Assembly: GCF_019049855.1 (NCBI RefSeq)
Contig: NZ_JAHLSY010000008.1
Coordinates: forward strand, 39,356-103,355
Reading direction: 5' to 3'
Source of the DNA: Hydrogenophilus thiooxidans
Lineage (GTDB): Bacteria; Pseudomonadota; Gammaproteobacteria; Burkholderiales; Rhodocyclaceae
DNA: 64,000 nt
The number at the start of each line of letters is the position of its first letter. Position 1 is the first letter of the stretch. Of this stretch, positions 27,054 through 37,717 are shown piece by piece. Below the pieces are notes generated by a model. The model was not told the origin of the DNA. It did no database searches and saw nothing but the letters and a program-made list of their open reading frames with translations. The position numbers and the translations under genes are program-made.

Positions 27054-27596
27054 ATGGCCGAGACCGCAACCATCGCACGCCCTTACGCTGAAGCGGCGTT
27101 CGCTTTGGCGAAAGAGGCGGATGCGCTCGGTCCCTGGTCGCAAGCATTGCATGCGCTCGCTGAAGTGGTCGCGGTCGCTACCGTCCGGACCACTTTGGCC
27201 GATCCGCGCGTCGATGATACCGCCAAATCGGATCTGATCACGGCGCTCGTGGAAAAAGCAGCGTCTCTGCCGGATGGGTTCGCGAATTTCGTCCGGCTGC
27301 TGGTCGAAAACGATCGTGTCGCGGTAGTTGCGTCGATTGCCGAACAATTCGAAGCAAAGCGCTTGGCGTTCGAAGGGCGGTTGCACGCCGTCGTCACCAG
27401 CGCATTTGAATTGACCGACGCGCAACGTAAGCAGATCCAAGCCGATCTCGAAGCCTACTATGGCAAGCCGGTCGAAATCGAAGTGCGAATCGACCCCGAA
27501 CTCATCGGCGGCGTGAAGATCGCGGTGGGCGACGACGTAATCGACGCGTCCGTGCGTAGCAAGCTTGCGAAGATGGCCGCAGCGCTCAAAATTTAG
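27054..27596 (+). CDS. atpH: ATP synthase F1 subunit delta
   Basis: 180 residues. Delta links the b dimer to the top of the alpha3beta3 head. The start TIARPYAEAAFALAK and the C-terminal signature VEIEVRIDPELIGGVKIAVGDDVIDASVRSKL are diagnostic. It starts two bases after atpF stops. Confidence 0.96.
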   Translation: MAETATIARPYAEAAFALAKEADALGPWSQALHALAEVVAVATVRTTLADPRVDDTAKSDLITALVEKAASLPDGFANFVRLLVENDRVAVVASIAEQFEAKRLAFEGRLHAVVTSAFELTDAQRKQIQADLEAYYGKPVEIEVRIDPELIGGVKIAVGDDVIDASVRSKLAKMAAALKI

Positions 27597-27605
27597 GAGT
27601 GATCC

Positions 27606-29144
27606 ATGCAACTCAGTCCGTCTGAAATCAGTGATCTGATCAAGAGCCGGATCAAAAATCTCGAATTGTCGGCTGCCGTTCAGAACGAAGGGGTGATCGT
27701 CTCGGTGGCGGACGGCATCGCACGCATTCACGGACTCACCGGTGCGATGCAAGGGGAGATGCTCGAATTTCCGGGGAACACCTACGGTCTGGCGCTCAAC
27801 CTCGAGCGCGATTCCGTCGGCGCGGTGATCCTGGGCAACTACGAACACATCTCCGAAGGGGATACGGTCAAAGCAACCGGCCGCATCCTGGAAGTGCCGG
27901 TCGGTCCCGAACTCCTTGGCCGCGTGGTGAACGCCCTGGGACAGCCGATCGACGGCAAAGGACCGATCGAAGCGAAACGGACCGACAAGATCGAAAAGGT
28001 CGCGCCTGGGGTGATTTGGCGCAAATCGGTCTCGCAGCCGGTGCAGACCGGTCTCAAAGCGGTCGACACCATGATTCCGATCGGTCGCGGCCAGCGGGAG
28101 TTGATCATTGGGGACCGGCAAACCGGTAAAACGGCCGTCGCGGTCGATACGATCATCAACCAGAAAGGCCAGAACATGTTCTGTATCTACGTCGCGGTCG
28201 GTCAGAAAGCCTCGACCATCGCGAACGTGGTGCGCAAGCTCGAAGAGCATGGCGCGATGGAATACACCATCGTCGTTGCCGCTTCGGCGTCGGAATCGGC
28301 AGCGATGCAATACCTGGCCCCATACGCCGGCTGCACGATGGGCGAGTATTTCCGCGATCGCGGGATGGACGCGCTCATCATTTACGACGACCTCACCAAA
28401 CAGGCGTGGGCGTACCGGCAGATTTCGCTCCTGTTGCGCCGTCCGCCGGGGCGTGAGGCCTATCCGGGTGACGTCTTCTATCTCCACTCCCGTCTGCTCG
28501 AGCGTGCGGCGCGCGTCAATGAAGAATACGTGGAGCGCTTCACCAACGGCGAAGTGAAAGGCAAGACCGGGTCGCTCACCGCGTTGCCGATCATCGAAAC
28601 GCAAGCGGGTGACGTCTCGGCGTTCGTTCCGACCAACGTGATCTCGATTACCGATGGTCAGATCTTCCTTGAGACCGACCTCTTCAACGCGGGGATCCGC
28701 CCGGCGGTGAACCCGGGGATTTCGGTGTCGCGTGTCGGTGGCGCGGCGCAGACCAAAATCATCAAGAAACTCTCCGGTGGGATTCGTACCGACCTCGCGC
28801 AGTATCGGGAATTGGCGGCCTTTGCGCAATTTGCCTCAGACCTCGATGAAGCAACCCGCAAGCAGCTCGAGCGGGGCCGTCGCGTCACCGAGCTCTTGAA
28901 GCAGCCGCAATACTCGCCGATGAACATCGCGCAGATGACCGTGTCGCTCTTGGCGGTGAACAACGGTTATTTCGACGCGATTCCGGTCGAACAGGTTCTT
29001 GCGTGCGAGCAGGCGCTGCATCAGCACATCGAGAGCAAATTCCCCGAAGTGATGAAGTCGATCGTCGCAACGGGGAACCTCTCGGACGAAGATCAGGCAA
29101 AGATCCTTGCGGAAATTGCGGCCTTCATGAAGACCTGGGCCTAG
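27606..29144 (+). CDS. atpA: ATP synthase F1 subunit alpha
   Basis: 512 residues. The non-catalytic nucleotide-binding subunit has Walker A GDRQTGKT near residue 170, the regulatory [19 protein letters not shown] barrel at the N-terminus, and the signature [10 protein letters not shown] near 375. The C-terminal helical bundle ends in FMKTWA. Length and motifs are canonical. Confidence 0.98.
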   Translation: MQLSPSEISDLIKSRIKNLELSAAVQNEGVIVSVADGIARIHGLTGAMQGEMLEFPGNTYGLALNLERDSVGAVILGNYEHISEGDTVKATGRILEVPVGPELLGRVVNALGQPIDGKGPIEAKRTDKIEKVAPGVIWRKSVSQPVQTGLKAVDTMIPIGRGQRELIIGDRQTGKTAVAVDTIINQKGQNMFCIYVAVGQKASTIANVVRKLEEHGAMEYTIVVAASASESAAMQYLAPYAGCTMGEYFRDRGMDALIIYDDLTKQAWAYRQISLLLRRPPGREAYPGDVFYLHSRLLERAARVNEEYVERFTNGEVKGKTGSLTALPIIETQAGDVSAFVPTNVISITDGQIFLETDLFNAGIRPAVNPGISVSRVGGAAQTKIIKKLSGGIRTDLAQYRELAAFAQFASDLDEATRKQLERGRRVTELLKQPQYSPMNIAQMTVSLLAVNNGYFDAIPVEQVLACEQALHQHIESKFPEVMKSIVATGNLSDEDQAKILAEIAAFMKTWA

Positions 29145-29169
29145 ACGGGCGCAACGCCAAGGAGCGAAC

Positions 29170-30042
29170 ATGGCCGGAAGTAAAGAGATCCGCGGCAAGA
29201 TCAAGAGCGTGCAGAACACGCGCAAGATCACCAAAGCCATGGAAATGGTCGCCGCGTCGAAAATGCGCAAAGCCCAGGAGCGGATGCGGCAAGCGCGCCC
29301 GTACGCCGAGCGGATCCGCCGCTTGGCGGGGCACTTGTCGCATGCCACCGCGTCGGAGTACCGCCACCCGTTCATGCAGGAATCGGAACGGGTCGAACGG
29401 GTGGGATTGATCGTGGTCACGACCGACAAAGGGCTCTGTGGCGCACTCAACACCAACATCCTGCGCGCAACGCTCAACGAAATGAAGCGGTGGGAGCAGG
29501 ATGGGGTCAAGGAGATCCAGGTCGTCGCAATCGGCAATAAGGGCCTTGGCTTCATGCAGCGCATTGGCGCGAAGGTGGTCGCTGAACGAACCCATTTGGG
29601 GGATACGCCCCACCTCGACGTCCTGATCGGTCCGACCAAGGTGTTGCTCGACGCGTTCGAAGCGGGTGAACTCGATCGCGTCTCTATCGCCTATACCCGT
29701 TTCATCAACACGATGAAACAGGAACCGGTGATCGAGCAACTGTTGCCGCTTTCGGGAGATCGGCTCGACGTGCCCGAGCACAACTGGGACTACATCTACG
29801 AGCCGGAGGCCGAAGTCGTGGTGGACGAATTGCTTCGTCGCTATATCGAGGCGCTCGTCTATCAAGCGGTCGCCGAAAATATGGCGTCGGAGCAAAGCGC
29901 ACGGATGGTTGCGATGAAAGCGGCGTCCGACAATGCGACGAACGTGATCAAAGAGCTGCAGCTGGTGTACAACAAGTCGCGTCAAGCGGCGATCACCAAA
30001 GAGCTCGCCGAAATCGTCGGCGGCGCAGCCGCGGTCAGTTGA
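29170..30042 (+). CDS. atpG: ATP synthase F1 subunit gamma
   Basis: 290 residues. The central rotor shaft consists of an N-terminal helix starting [21 protein letters not shown] and a C-terminal helix ending [18 protein letters not shown], the family signature. A Rossmann-like middle contains [23 protein letters not shown] precedes the ATG. Confidence 0.97.
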   Translation: MAGSKEIRGKIKSVQNTRKITKAMEMVAASKMRKAQERMRQARPYAERIRRLAGHLSHATASEYRHPFMQESERVERVGLIVVTTDKGLCGALNTNILRATLNEMKRWEQDGVKEIQVVAIGNKGLGFMQRIGAKVVAERTHLGDTPHLDVLIGPTKVLLDAFEAGELDRVSIAYTRFINTMKQEPVIEQLLPLSGDRLDVPEHNWDYIYEPEAEVVVDELLRRYIEALVYQAVAENMASEQSARMVAMKAASDNATNVIKELQLVYNKSRQAAITKELAEIVGGAAAVS

Positions 30043-31464
<1,422 letters not shown>

Positions 31465-31479
31465 ACAAGGGGTGGTGTC

Positions 31480-31917
31480 ATGGCGATGACCGTACATGTC
31501 GATGTGGTGAGCGCCGAAGAAGAGCTCTTCTCCGGGCTTGCCGAAATGGTGGTTCTGCCCGGAGAAGCGGGCGAACTGGGCGTATTGCCAGGTCATGCGC
31601 CGTTGCTGACGCGAATCCGCCCGGGGACCGTTCGGATCAAGACGCCGGACCATGGCGAAGAGATCATCTTCGTTTCGGGAGGCATTCTCGAGGTGCAACC
31701 CAACTTGGTGACGGTGTTGGCCGACACTGCGGTGCGCGGCGCCGACCTGGACGAAGCGCGCGCAATCGAAGCGAAGCGCCGCGCCGAGGAGGCGCTACAA
31801 AACCGCGCTGCGGCGATCGACTACGCGAAAGCGCAAGCGGAACTTGCCGAAGCGGTGGCGCAGCTTCAGGCGATCGAGCGGATGAAAAAGCTCAAACACC
31901 GCGTGGGTGGCGCATAA
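31480..31917 (+). CDS. atpC: ATP synthase F1 subunit epsilon
   Basis: 145 residues. The N-terminal beta sandwich shows [10 protein letters not shown], the [21 protein letters not shown] signature and [19 protein letters not shown]. The C-terminal two-helix arm, Ala/Glu/Arg rich, is the regulatory inhibitory element. It is the last gene of the operon and is followed by a strong terminator. Confidence 0.97.
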   Translation: MAMTVHVDVVSAEEELFSGLAEMVVLPGEAGELGVLPGHAPLLTRIRPGTVRIKTPDHGEEIIFVSGGILEVQPNLVTVLADTAVRGADLDEARAIEAKRRAEEALQNRAAAIDYAKAQAELAEAVAQLQAIERMKKLKHRVGGA

Positions 31918-31954
31918 CCAGCCGAAACACCGAATCACGCACTCTGTGCAAAGC

Positions 31955-31989
31955 GCCCGAGGTAGCAACGCTGCCTCGGGCTTTTTTTA
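31955..31989 (+). terminator. Rho-independent terminator of the ATP synthase operon
   Basis: A twelve-base stem (GCCCGAGGTAGC against GCTGCCTCGGGC, one G-T pair) with the loop AAC lies at 31955-31981 and is followed at once by seven T. It lies 38 bases after atpC. The T-tract also contains the stop codon of the convergent Tim44-like gene. Confidence 0.93.
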
Positions 31990-32880
31990 CGAGGATTGGA
32001 TTCCCGCCACTTTCCAACCGCCACCCGACTTCGGTTTGACCAGGTGCCAGAGCTCGGCAAACGCGGCGGGCGGAGTCGAGGGCGTTTCCCGGATCAGCCC
32101 GCTAAAACGCACCGTTGCCAGGTAGTGATCCCCTTCGTCGGTGAGGTCAAGGAGTTCTGCGGAGAGTTGCACCAGATCGGTCTGCTGGCCAGCCTCCCAA
32201 GCAGGATTGGCTTGCAGTTCAGCGAGTAACTGCGGGGTGACCACGCGTGCGATCGCAGACCAATCTTGAGCGTCGTGGGCTGCTTGCAATGCCACGAACT
32301 GCCGTTTCGCTTCGTTCAAAAAAGCTGCCTCGTCCAGTTGCGCGCGCAGCGGGTTTGCTGTAGCGGCACTGGTCTGGCCAAGCGCCGTGGTACCGGCAGC
32401 ATTGGGCGACGTCTCGTCCGCCACGGTACGCCACGTCGCTTGGGTTCCTGCGCCTGCAGTGGCGTTTTCAGGGCGCATCTGTGGTGACTGCAGCCGGCGG
32501 AACAACCAAAAGAGGCCAGCCGCAACGAGCGCAAGAAGCAGGAGCGAGCCGAACGCTTCACTCAACCCGAGCGAGGAAAAGAGCCAAGCAAGACCCAATC
32601 CGGTAGCGATTCCAGCAAGGGGTCCCAACCACGACGGGCGTTTTTGCGGGGCCGTTTGCGGTGGGGGAGCAGCCGGGGCCGTAGGCCTTGCGTTTGGCGC
32701 CACTTGTGGGGCTGTGTGCGGGGTGATCTGCCGCTGCACGCCCAGGTTTTTACCACCCCCCAGACGCCCTGCCGCCGCATCGTCGCTCCACAGTGCTGCG
32801 CCAAAGGGGAGGCAGAAAACCAGCATGAGCAGCATCAGTCTACGCAGGGTCCGTACCAAGAAACGCGGGTAGGTGACCAT
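31987..32880 (-). CDS. Tim44-domain-containing membrane protein
   Basis: 297 residues. An N-terminal signal anchor (about 8-28) is followed by a Pro/Ala/Thr-rich linker, a glycine-bearing membrane pair (about 82-125, with SWLGPLAGIATGLGLAWLF) and then a C-terminal Tim44-like domain starting LDEAAFLNEAKRQFVALQAAHDAQDW. The last domain resembles the one of mitochondrial Tim44 and MRPL45, and may bind membranes. The bacterial function is not established. AAGGAGGAA precedes the ATG at 32880. It follows ubiE and is probably in one operon with it. Confidence 0.87.
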   Translation of the reverse strand: MVTYPRFLVRTLRRLMLLMLVFCLPFGAALWSDDAAAGRLGGGKNLGVQRQITPHTAPQVAPNARPTAPAAPPPQTAPQKRPSWLGPLAGIATGLGLAWLFSSLGLSEAFGSLLLLALVAAGLFWLFRRLQSPQMRPENATAGAGTQATWRTVADETSPNAAGTTALGQTSAATANPLRAQLDEAAFLNEAKRQFVALQAAHDAQDWSAIARVVTPQLLAELQANPAWEAGQQTDLVQLSAELLDLTDEGDHYLATVRFSGLIRETPSTPPAAFAELWHLVKPKSGGGWKVAGIQSS

Positions 32881-32908
32881 CGGGTTCCTCCTTCTGTGAG
32901 TAGCAGGG

Positions 32909-33643
32909 TTACGGTTTGAAACCTCGGTGCAGCGCCACAACGCCAGCGGTCAAGTTGAAATATTCGACCGCAACGAACCCCACCCGTTCCATCATCGCGC
33001 GGAGCGTCTCCTGATCGGGGTGTACCCGGATCGATTCAGCGAGATAGCGGTAACTTTCGGCGTCGTTCGCAACGAGTTTGCCGAGCCGCGGCAGCACCTG
33101 AAAGGAGTACCAGTCGTAGAGCGGGGCAAGCGGTGCCCAGACGCGCGAAAATTCCAAAACCAACAGTCGCCCCCCCGGTTTCAGCACACGCAGCATTTCG
33201 GCAAGCGCCGTCTCTTTGTGGGTCATGTTGCGCAAGCCAAACGCAACCGAAACGCAGTCGAAGGTGTCGCTGGGAAAGGGGAGTTGCTCCGCGTCGCACT
33301 GGGCAAACGCGGGGACGACGCCCGCTTCGAGAAGCCGCGTTTTGCCGCGCACAAGCATCGCGTGGTTGATGTCGGTCATCCACACCTGGCCGGTGGGTCC
33401 AACGCGGCGCGCGAACGCCAATGCGAGATCCCCGGTGCCCGAAGCGATATCCAATACCCGGTGACCGGGACGTACGCCCGAGGTGGCGATCGTATAGTGT
33501 TTCCACAGCCGGTGAAGCCCCGCCGACATCAGATCGTTCATCAGGTCGTATTTGTCGGCGACCGAATCGAAGACCTGGGCGACCAGCCGTTTCTTTTCCG
33601 GTGCCGGAACTCGGCGGAATCCAAAGTCGGCTTGCTCGCTCAT
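32909..33643 (-). CDS. ubiE: Ubiquinone/menaquinone biosynthesis C-methyltransferase
   Basis: 244 residues. SAM-dependent methyltransferase acting on the quinone ring in both ubiquinone and menaquinone synthesis. Signatures are [18 protein letters not shown], the SAM loop [20 protein letters not shown], the [10 protein letters not shown] stretch and [13 protein letters not shown]. The ATG at 33643 lies in the overlapped stop of the DUF971 gene (ATGA); a long upstream open frame has no similarity. Confidence 0.97.
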   Translation of the reverse strand: MSEQADFGFRRVPAPEKKRLVAQVFDSVADKYDLMNDLMSAGLHRLWKHYTIATSGVRPGHRVLDIASGTGDLALAFARRVGPTGQVWMTDINHAMLVRGKTRLLEAGVVPAFAQCDAEQLPFPSDTFDCVSVAFGLRNMTHKETALAEMLRVLKPGGRLLVLEFSRVWAPLAPLYDWYSFQVLPRLGKLVANDAESYRYLAESIRVHPDQETLRAMMERVGFVAVEYFNLTAGVVALHRGFKP

Positions 33644-34080
33644 CGCCCACACCCTCCTTGTCCACAACCACAGGCATCCGAGCGGCTGGTCGCTTCGGCG
33701 AGGGGATGGGAAGGCGGTTCGCGGCTTGCGCCGACCGCATCCAGTTGGGCGAGGTAGTCGGCCCAACGCGCCGCATGGGTTTCGCCAAGTTCCCGCAGAT
33801 AGACCCAGGTGTAGAGGCCGCTGTCGTGACCGTCCGAAAACGCGATCTGAAGGGCATAATGGCCTGAAGGGGTCAGCCGGTCGATTCGCACCCCTTTTTT
33901 GCCGGTCTGCAATACGGCTTGACCGGGGCCGTGTCCTTGGACTTCGGCAGACGGGCTAAAGACCCGCAGATATTCGGGCTCGAACGTGAACATGGCACCA
34001 TCGGCGAACGTGATTTCGAGCTGGTTGCGCTGTTGGTGGTACACCACCGATTCGGGAATGTGACGAGGGTCGAGAGTCAT
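33640..34080 (-). CDS. DUF971 (GBBH-like N-terminal) protein with a Cys-rich tail
   Basis: 146 residues. The DUF971 fold, shared with the N-terminus of gamma-butyrobetaine hydroxylase and with some iron-sulfur assembly proteins, is visible from residue 3 to about 105: [20 protein letters not shown] and [20 protein letters not shown]. The last 12 residues, [11 protein letters not shown], hold three Cys that could bind metal. The ATG at 34080 is chosen over a TTG nine codons upstream. It is translationally coupled to ubiE, a pairing that suggests a link to quinone synthesis, although no activity is known. Confidence 0.85.
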   Translation of the reverse strand: MTLDPRHIPESVVYHQQRNQLEITFADGAMFTFEPEYLRVFSPSAEVQGHGPGQAVLQTGKKGVRIDRLTPSGHYALQIAFSDGHDSGLYTWVYLRELGETHAARWADYLAQLDAVGASREPPSHPLAEATSRSDACGCGQGGCGR

Positions 34081-34162
34081 GGTGCGCACGAAAGCTGGCT
34101 CAGACAATCGTTTAGCTTACCATGAATCGCACCTGGGCAGGACTCTTGCAATCGGAACGCCT

Positions 34163-34203
34163 TTGTCACAAAACTGTCATCTCCTTCGATTATGATCGTG
34201 CAG
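34163..34203 (+). promoter_or_regulatory. Pho box and -10 element of the phoB promoter (autoregulation)
   Basis: TTGTCAC (34163-34169), AAAA, then CTGTCAT (34174-34180) match 16 of 18 positions of the Pho box consensus, two PhoB half-sites in eleven-base phase. Ten bases downstream is TATGAT (34191-34196), the standard distance for a Pho-activated -10 that replaces the -35 element. Transcription would begin near 34203, at the phoB ATG itself. Confidence 0.82.
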
Positions 34204-34911
34204 ATGAACCCGACACGAACATTGTTGCTCGTTGAAGACGATGCCGCGATCCGGTCGCTTCTCGTGTTGCACCTGGAACAGGCGGGCTTTCGGGTCTTGG
34301 AAGCGCCCGACGTGCGCACGGCGTTACGCTGGTTGGACGAACTGTTGCCCGATATTGCGGTGATCGACTGGATGTTGCCCGACGTCGCGGGGATCACGTT
34401 GCTCGAGCGGTTGCGCCACAACGACCGCACCCGGCAGCTGCCCGTGGTGATGTTGACGGCACGCGCCGCAGAAGCCGACAAGGTTCGCGGGCTCGAAGGG
34501 GGTGCAGACGATTATGTCACCAAACCGTTCTCGCCGCGCGAACTGCTGGCGCGGATCCGTGCGGTGTTACGGCGGCGACAGCCGGAGCCGGAAGCGGGAC
34601 CGGTTGCGTTCGGCGGGCTCGAACTGGTGCCCGATCGCCGTGTCGTCCGACGCGAGGGGGCGGAGCAGACGTTGGGACCGACCGAATTCCGGCTGTTGCA
34701 TTTTTTCGTGACCCATCCGGAACGGGTATGGGATCGCGCCGCGTTGCTCGATCGCGTCTGGGGGGACGATGCGTTCATCGAAGAGCGTACCGTTGATGTC
34801 CATGTCCGGCGGTTGCGTTTGGCGTTGCGGCCGCTCAAGGCCGACGGCATGATCGAGACGGTGCGCGGCGCGGGGTACCGCATCACCGCGATCCCCCTCG
34901 AACCGCTGTAA
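34204..34911 (+). CDS. phoB: Phosphate regulon response regulator PhoB
   Basis: 235 residues from this start. The receiver has EDD at 11-13, phospho-acceptor Asp55 in AVIDWMLPD and Lys107 in YVTKPFSP; an OmpR-type winged helix follows (about 130-230) with the LGPTEFRLLHFF, ERTVDVHVRRLR and RGAGYR motifs. It activates phosphate-starvation genes when phosphorylated by PhoR. An ATG at 34192 overlaps the predicted -10 element and is unlikely to be transcribed, so 34204 is preferred, giving an essentially leaderless message. phoR starts three bases after the stop. Confidence 0.93.
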   Translation: MNPTRTLLLVEDDAAIRSLLVLHLEQAGFRVLEAPDVRTALRWLDELLPDIAVIDWMLPDVAGITLLERLRHNDRTRQLPVVMLTARAAEADKVRGLEGGADDYVTKPFSPRELLARIRAVLRRRQPEPEAGPVAFGGLELVPDRRVVRREGAEQTLGPTEFRLLHFFVTHPERVWDRAALLDRVWGDDAFIEERTVDVHVRRLRLALRPLKADGMIETVRGAGYRITAIPLEPL

Positions 34912-34914
34912 GCG

Positions 34915-36198
34915 ATGCGCCCGCGTCACGAACGTTTCGGGCTGGTGCTCGGCGCGATCGGGGTCGGCGTGGCGAGCGCCGTCGCCGGCTGGACGGGGGT
35001 AGCGATCGCGCTCGCGGCGTGGGCCGGTTGGGGATGGTGGCAGGAAAAGCGCCGTCGCTATGAGGCAGAGACGGCGTTGGCGCGGGTTGAAGCGCACCAG
35101 AGGGCATCGCGGCACGATCGCGCGCAGCAGGCGAACGACTTGACGCGGTTGCAGACGCTGCTCTCCGACGTACCCGTTGCAATCGTATGGGTGCGGTCAG
35201 GTATGGTGCAGTGGGCGAATCAGACCGCATGCACGTGGTTGGCGCTACGGCCAGCGCGCCACCTGGGGCAACCGGTGGTCTGGTTTTTGCCCGACACGAC
35301 CTGTTGGTCAGAGGCGGTGCGTGCCGGCGCCAACGGCGTGACGAAGAGGGTCCAGATCGCACAGCGCACCTTCACGTGGCGGCTTTGCTGGTTTGCCCAT
35401 ACCGATACGCCCGATAGCGGCCTCTTGTGGATCGAGGATGCGACGGAACGCGAGCGCGTTGTGGCGATGCGCCGCGATTTCGTCGCAAACGTCTCCCATG
35501 AGCTCAGGACCCCGCTGACGGTTTTGATCGGCGCAATCGAGACGCTTGCGGAGCGCGATTTCCCGCTGGAACCGGCACAACGCAGCGAACTCATCGCCCA
35601 GTGCGCGCGGGAAGCGAAACGGATGTTGCGCCTGGTGGGCGATCTGCTGCAACTGGCGGAGCTCGAAAGCGGTGCGCCGCCTGCGTTCGATTGGCTTGCG
35701 GTAGCGGCGCTGATCGACGAAGCGGCCGAGTTGGCGTGGACGTTGGCGCCCGAAGGGCTCACCGTCGCGGTGTCGCTCCCCGATTCGCTCGCATCGGCGC
35801 AACTCAACGGTGACGAGGCGGAGTTGGCCACGGCATTACGCAATTTGGTGAGCAACGCCGTGCGCTATACCCCTGCACCGGGGACGGTGACCATCGGCGT
35901 GACGGTCGAAGGAGAAGCGTTGGCTCTTTGGGTCGACGATACGGGGATCGGCATTCCCGAAGAACACCTACCGCGGCTGACCGAACGGTTTTACCGAGTC
36001 GACCGGGCCCGCTCCCGCGCAAGCGGCGGAACCGGGTTGGGGTTGGCGATCGTCCAACAGATTGCCGAGCGGCACGGTGCGCGCCTCGTGATCACAAGCG
36101 AAGTGGGCAAAGGGAGCTGCTTTTGCCTTCTCTTTCCCCCCAAGCGGTGGCGAATCCCGGCAGGCGCTCAGAGCGGCCGGAACGCGAACCAGCAGTAG
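34915..36198 (+). CDS. phoR: Phosphate regulon sensor histidine kinase PhoR
   Basis: 427 residues. Two hydrophobic segments at 8-42 anchor it in the inner membrane; there is no sizeable periplasmic domain, as in E. coli PhoR, which senses through the Pst-PhoU complex. A PAS domain (about 78-175) precedes HisKA with His195 in VSHELRTPLT. The ATPase has NLVSNAVRYTP, DDTGIGIPEEHL, ERFYRVD and GGTGLGLAIV. Its last 31 bases overlap the convergent unknown gene. Confidence 0.93.
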   Translation: MRPRHERFGLVLGAIGVGVASAVAGWTGVAIALAAWAGWGWWQEKRRRYEAETALARVEAHQRASRHDRAQQANDLTRLQTLLSDVPVAIVWVRSGMVQWANQTACTWLALRPARHLGQPVVWFLPDTTCWSEAVRAGANGVTKRVQIAQRTFTWRLCWFAHTDTPDSGLLWIEDATERERVVAMRRDFVANVSHELRTPLTVLIGAIETLAERDFPLEPAQRSELIAQCAREAKRMLRLVGDLLQLAELESGAPPAFDWLAVAALIDEAAELAWTLAPEGLTVAVSLPDSLASAQLNGDEAELATALRNLVSNAVRYTPAPGTVTIGVTVEGEALALWVDDTGIGIPEEHLPRLTERFYRVDRARSRASGGTGLGLAIVQQIAERHGARLVITSEVGKGSCFCLLFPPKRWRIPAGAQSGRNANQQ

Positions 36199-37715
36199 TC
36201 AAACCCCGTTTCGAGTTGCTCCGTGAGGAGGATCAGCCGCTCGTTTGGGGTTGCGTAGAGTTCCCACTGTTTGGGGAAAGGATCGTTGTGCCGAGGAACG
36301 AGGAGCGTTTCCCAAGGATCGAGCGCATCGCGTGAGCGAATCAGCAAAAACGCTGGCGACCAAGGAAAGGGTTCGGACCCGATCGGGCTCAAGGGTCTTG
36401 CCAAAAGGGGAATCACACGGTCGTAGGCAAAGCGTTGGATCCCAAGATGAAGCGCAGCATCGCGCACCAATCGCCAGCGGATGCGCGCAAGGATCCACGT
36501 TTTGGCTTCGGAAGCAGCCTGGGAGGGTTGTAACGCAACCAACTGCTGGGGAACAAAGCGATCCGGTAAAGCCCTCCCTTCGGTGAGCGGCTGCATCAAT
36601 TGCCAGCCCTCTGCGCTTTTGTCCCAGATGCGGAAGCGGTTTTCTGTGCGGTCCGTTTCGATTGCGTTGTCAAAACCGTCGGCGAAAAGGGCGATGCGTT
36701 GGGTTTGCAGATAGGGAGAGCGTGTGCTTCCCGGCCGAGATTCGAACGGACGGCCGGCAAGCGCAGTGTGGATCGCTTCCCACCCCTGGATCAGACGCAC
36801 CGCTTCGAGTGCGCCCAACTCGCGCCTCTGCGACCGCCTTTGGGGCGGTTGTGTCAGGAGCTGCTGCAACGCTTCCCGGGCACGCTCCACGGTGGGCTCA
36901 CCCGTCGACGCCGCTTCAGTGGCTGGGGAAGCGGGCGGTTGTTGAAGCTGGTTGCGCATCGCAACGCCATCGAGGACCCAGAGGTCGCTCGTGTCAAGGG
37001 AGGTGTTCCGTCGCGGCGGCGCCCAACTGTGGAAAGAAAAGCCGAAGTGGTGGGCTTCATCGTCTGATGGCAGCCAATTCTTGGGAACGATTTGGAGATA
37101 AGCTGCGTGGCTTTCGATCAGTTCGCGAAATGCGGCAAGCTGCGGCGGCGGCGTGCGTGCCGGGTCGACGAGGAAGGTGGCAAGCACCGCCGCGACCCGC
37201 TCATGGAGTGAGGTCTTGCCGTCGCGGGTGAGGGGGTCTTCGACCCGTTTCCAGACGATCCGGCGCTCGTTCGCTGCCAGGTACAGCCGATAGAGCGCGT
37301 TCCACAGCGCTTCGGGGATCGTGTGCGCGCGCTGCCAGAACCAGTCAAAGGCGTGCTGAAGCAACCACCCCATGCGCGCAAAGGCAACGGCCAAATGGGT
37401 TCGGTAGCGGGTGTGGTTCGAAAGGCGCTGCGCGACGGTCGCGTAGAGCGCGAGCAACACGGACCAGAGCGACCAGAAACGCTCGGGGTCGCGCTGGGTG
37501 AGCGTGTGGGCGTGGCTGCGCAGCATATCGATGGTGTTGAGCAACTCCCCCCAGGCGGGTTCGCCGTCTGGGGATGCCGGACGGTGCCGCTCTGCCGTGA
37601 GGATTTGGAGAAGCTGGGTGGCGTGGTGGTGCAGTACCCCTTCAACGCCTGCGGCATCATCGGCCGCGGTCAATTCGCGTTGCAGCGTCTCATGAAAACG
37701 GGCTGCATCCCACAT
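36168..37715 (-). CDS. Uncharacterised 515-residue protein coupled to the YeeE transporter
   Basis: I do not recognise a named family. The N-terminal 180 residues look all-helical, with many Trp, Leu and His. A Pro/Gln/Arg-rich stretch lies near 285-320. The C-terminal part (about 395-515) looks beta-rich and includes ILARIRWRLVRDAALHLGIQRF and a WSPAFLLIRSRD segment, loosely like the PilZ-type ends of some betaproteobacterial proteins; that comparison is weak. No signal peptide or membrane segment is visible. The ATG at 37715 is two bases after the YeeE stop, with no Shine-Dalgarno, which implies translational coupling. Confidence 0.75.
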   Translation of the reverse strand: MWDAARFHETLQRELTAADDAAGVEGVLHHHATQLLQILTAERHRPASPDGEPAWGELLNTIDMLRSHAHTLTQRDPERFWSLWSVLLALYATVAQRLSNHTRYRTHLAVAFARMGWLLQHAFDWFWQRAHTIPEALWNALYRLYLAANERRIVWKRVEDPLTRDGKTSLHERVAAVLATFLVDPARTPPPQLAAFRELIESHAAYLQIVPKNWLPSDDEAHHFGFSFHSWAPPRRNTSLDTSDLWVLDGVAMRNQLQQPPASPATEAASTGEPTVERAREALQQLLTQPPQRRSQRRELGALEAVRLIQGWEAIHTALAGRPFESRPGSTRSPYLQTQRIALFADGFDNAIETDRTENRFRIWDKSAEGWQLMQPLTEGRALPDRFVPQQLVALQPSQAASEAKTWILARIRWRLVRDAALHLGIQRFAYDRVIPLLARPLSPIGSEPFPWSPAFLLIRSRDALDPWETLLVPRHNDPFPKQWELYATPNERLILLTEQLETGFDYCWFAFRPL

Positions 37716-37717
37716 CG

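Noticed and set aside
34192..34203. ATG at 34192 as the phoB start
   Set aside because: It overlaps the predicted -10 element and has no Shine-Dalgarno; four extra residues are not typical of PhoB.
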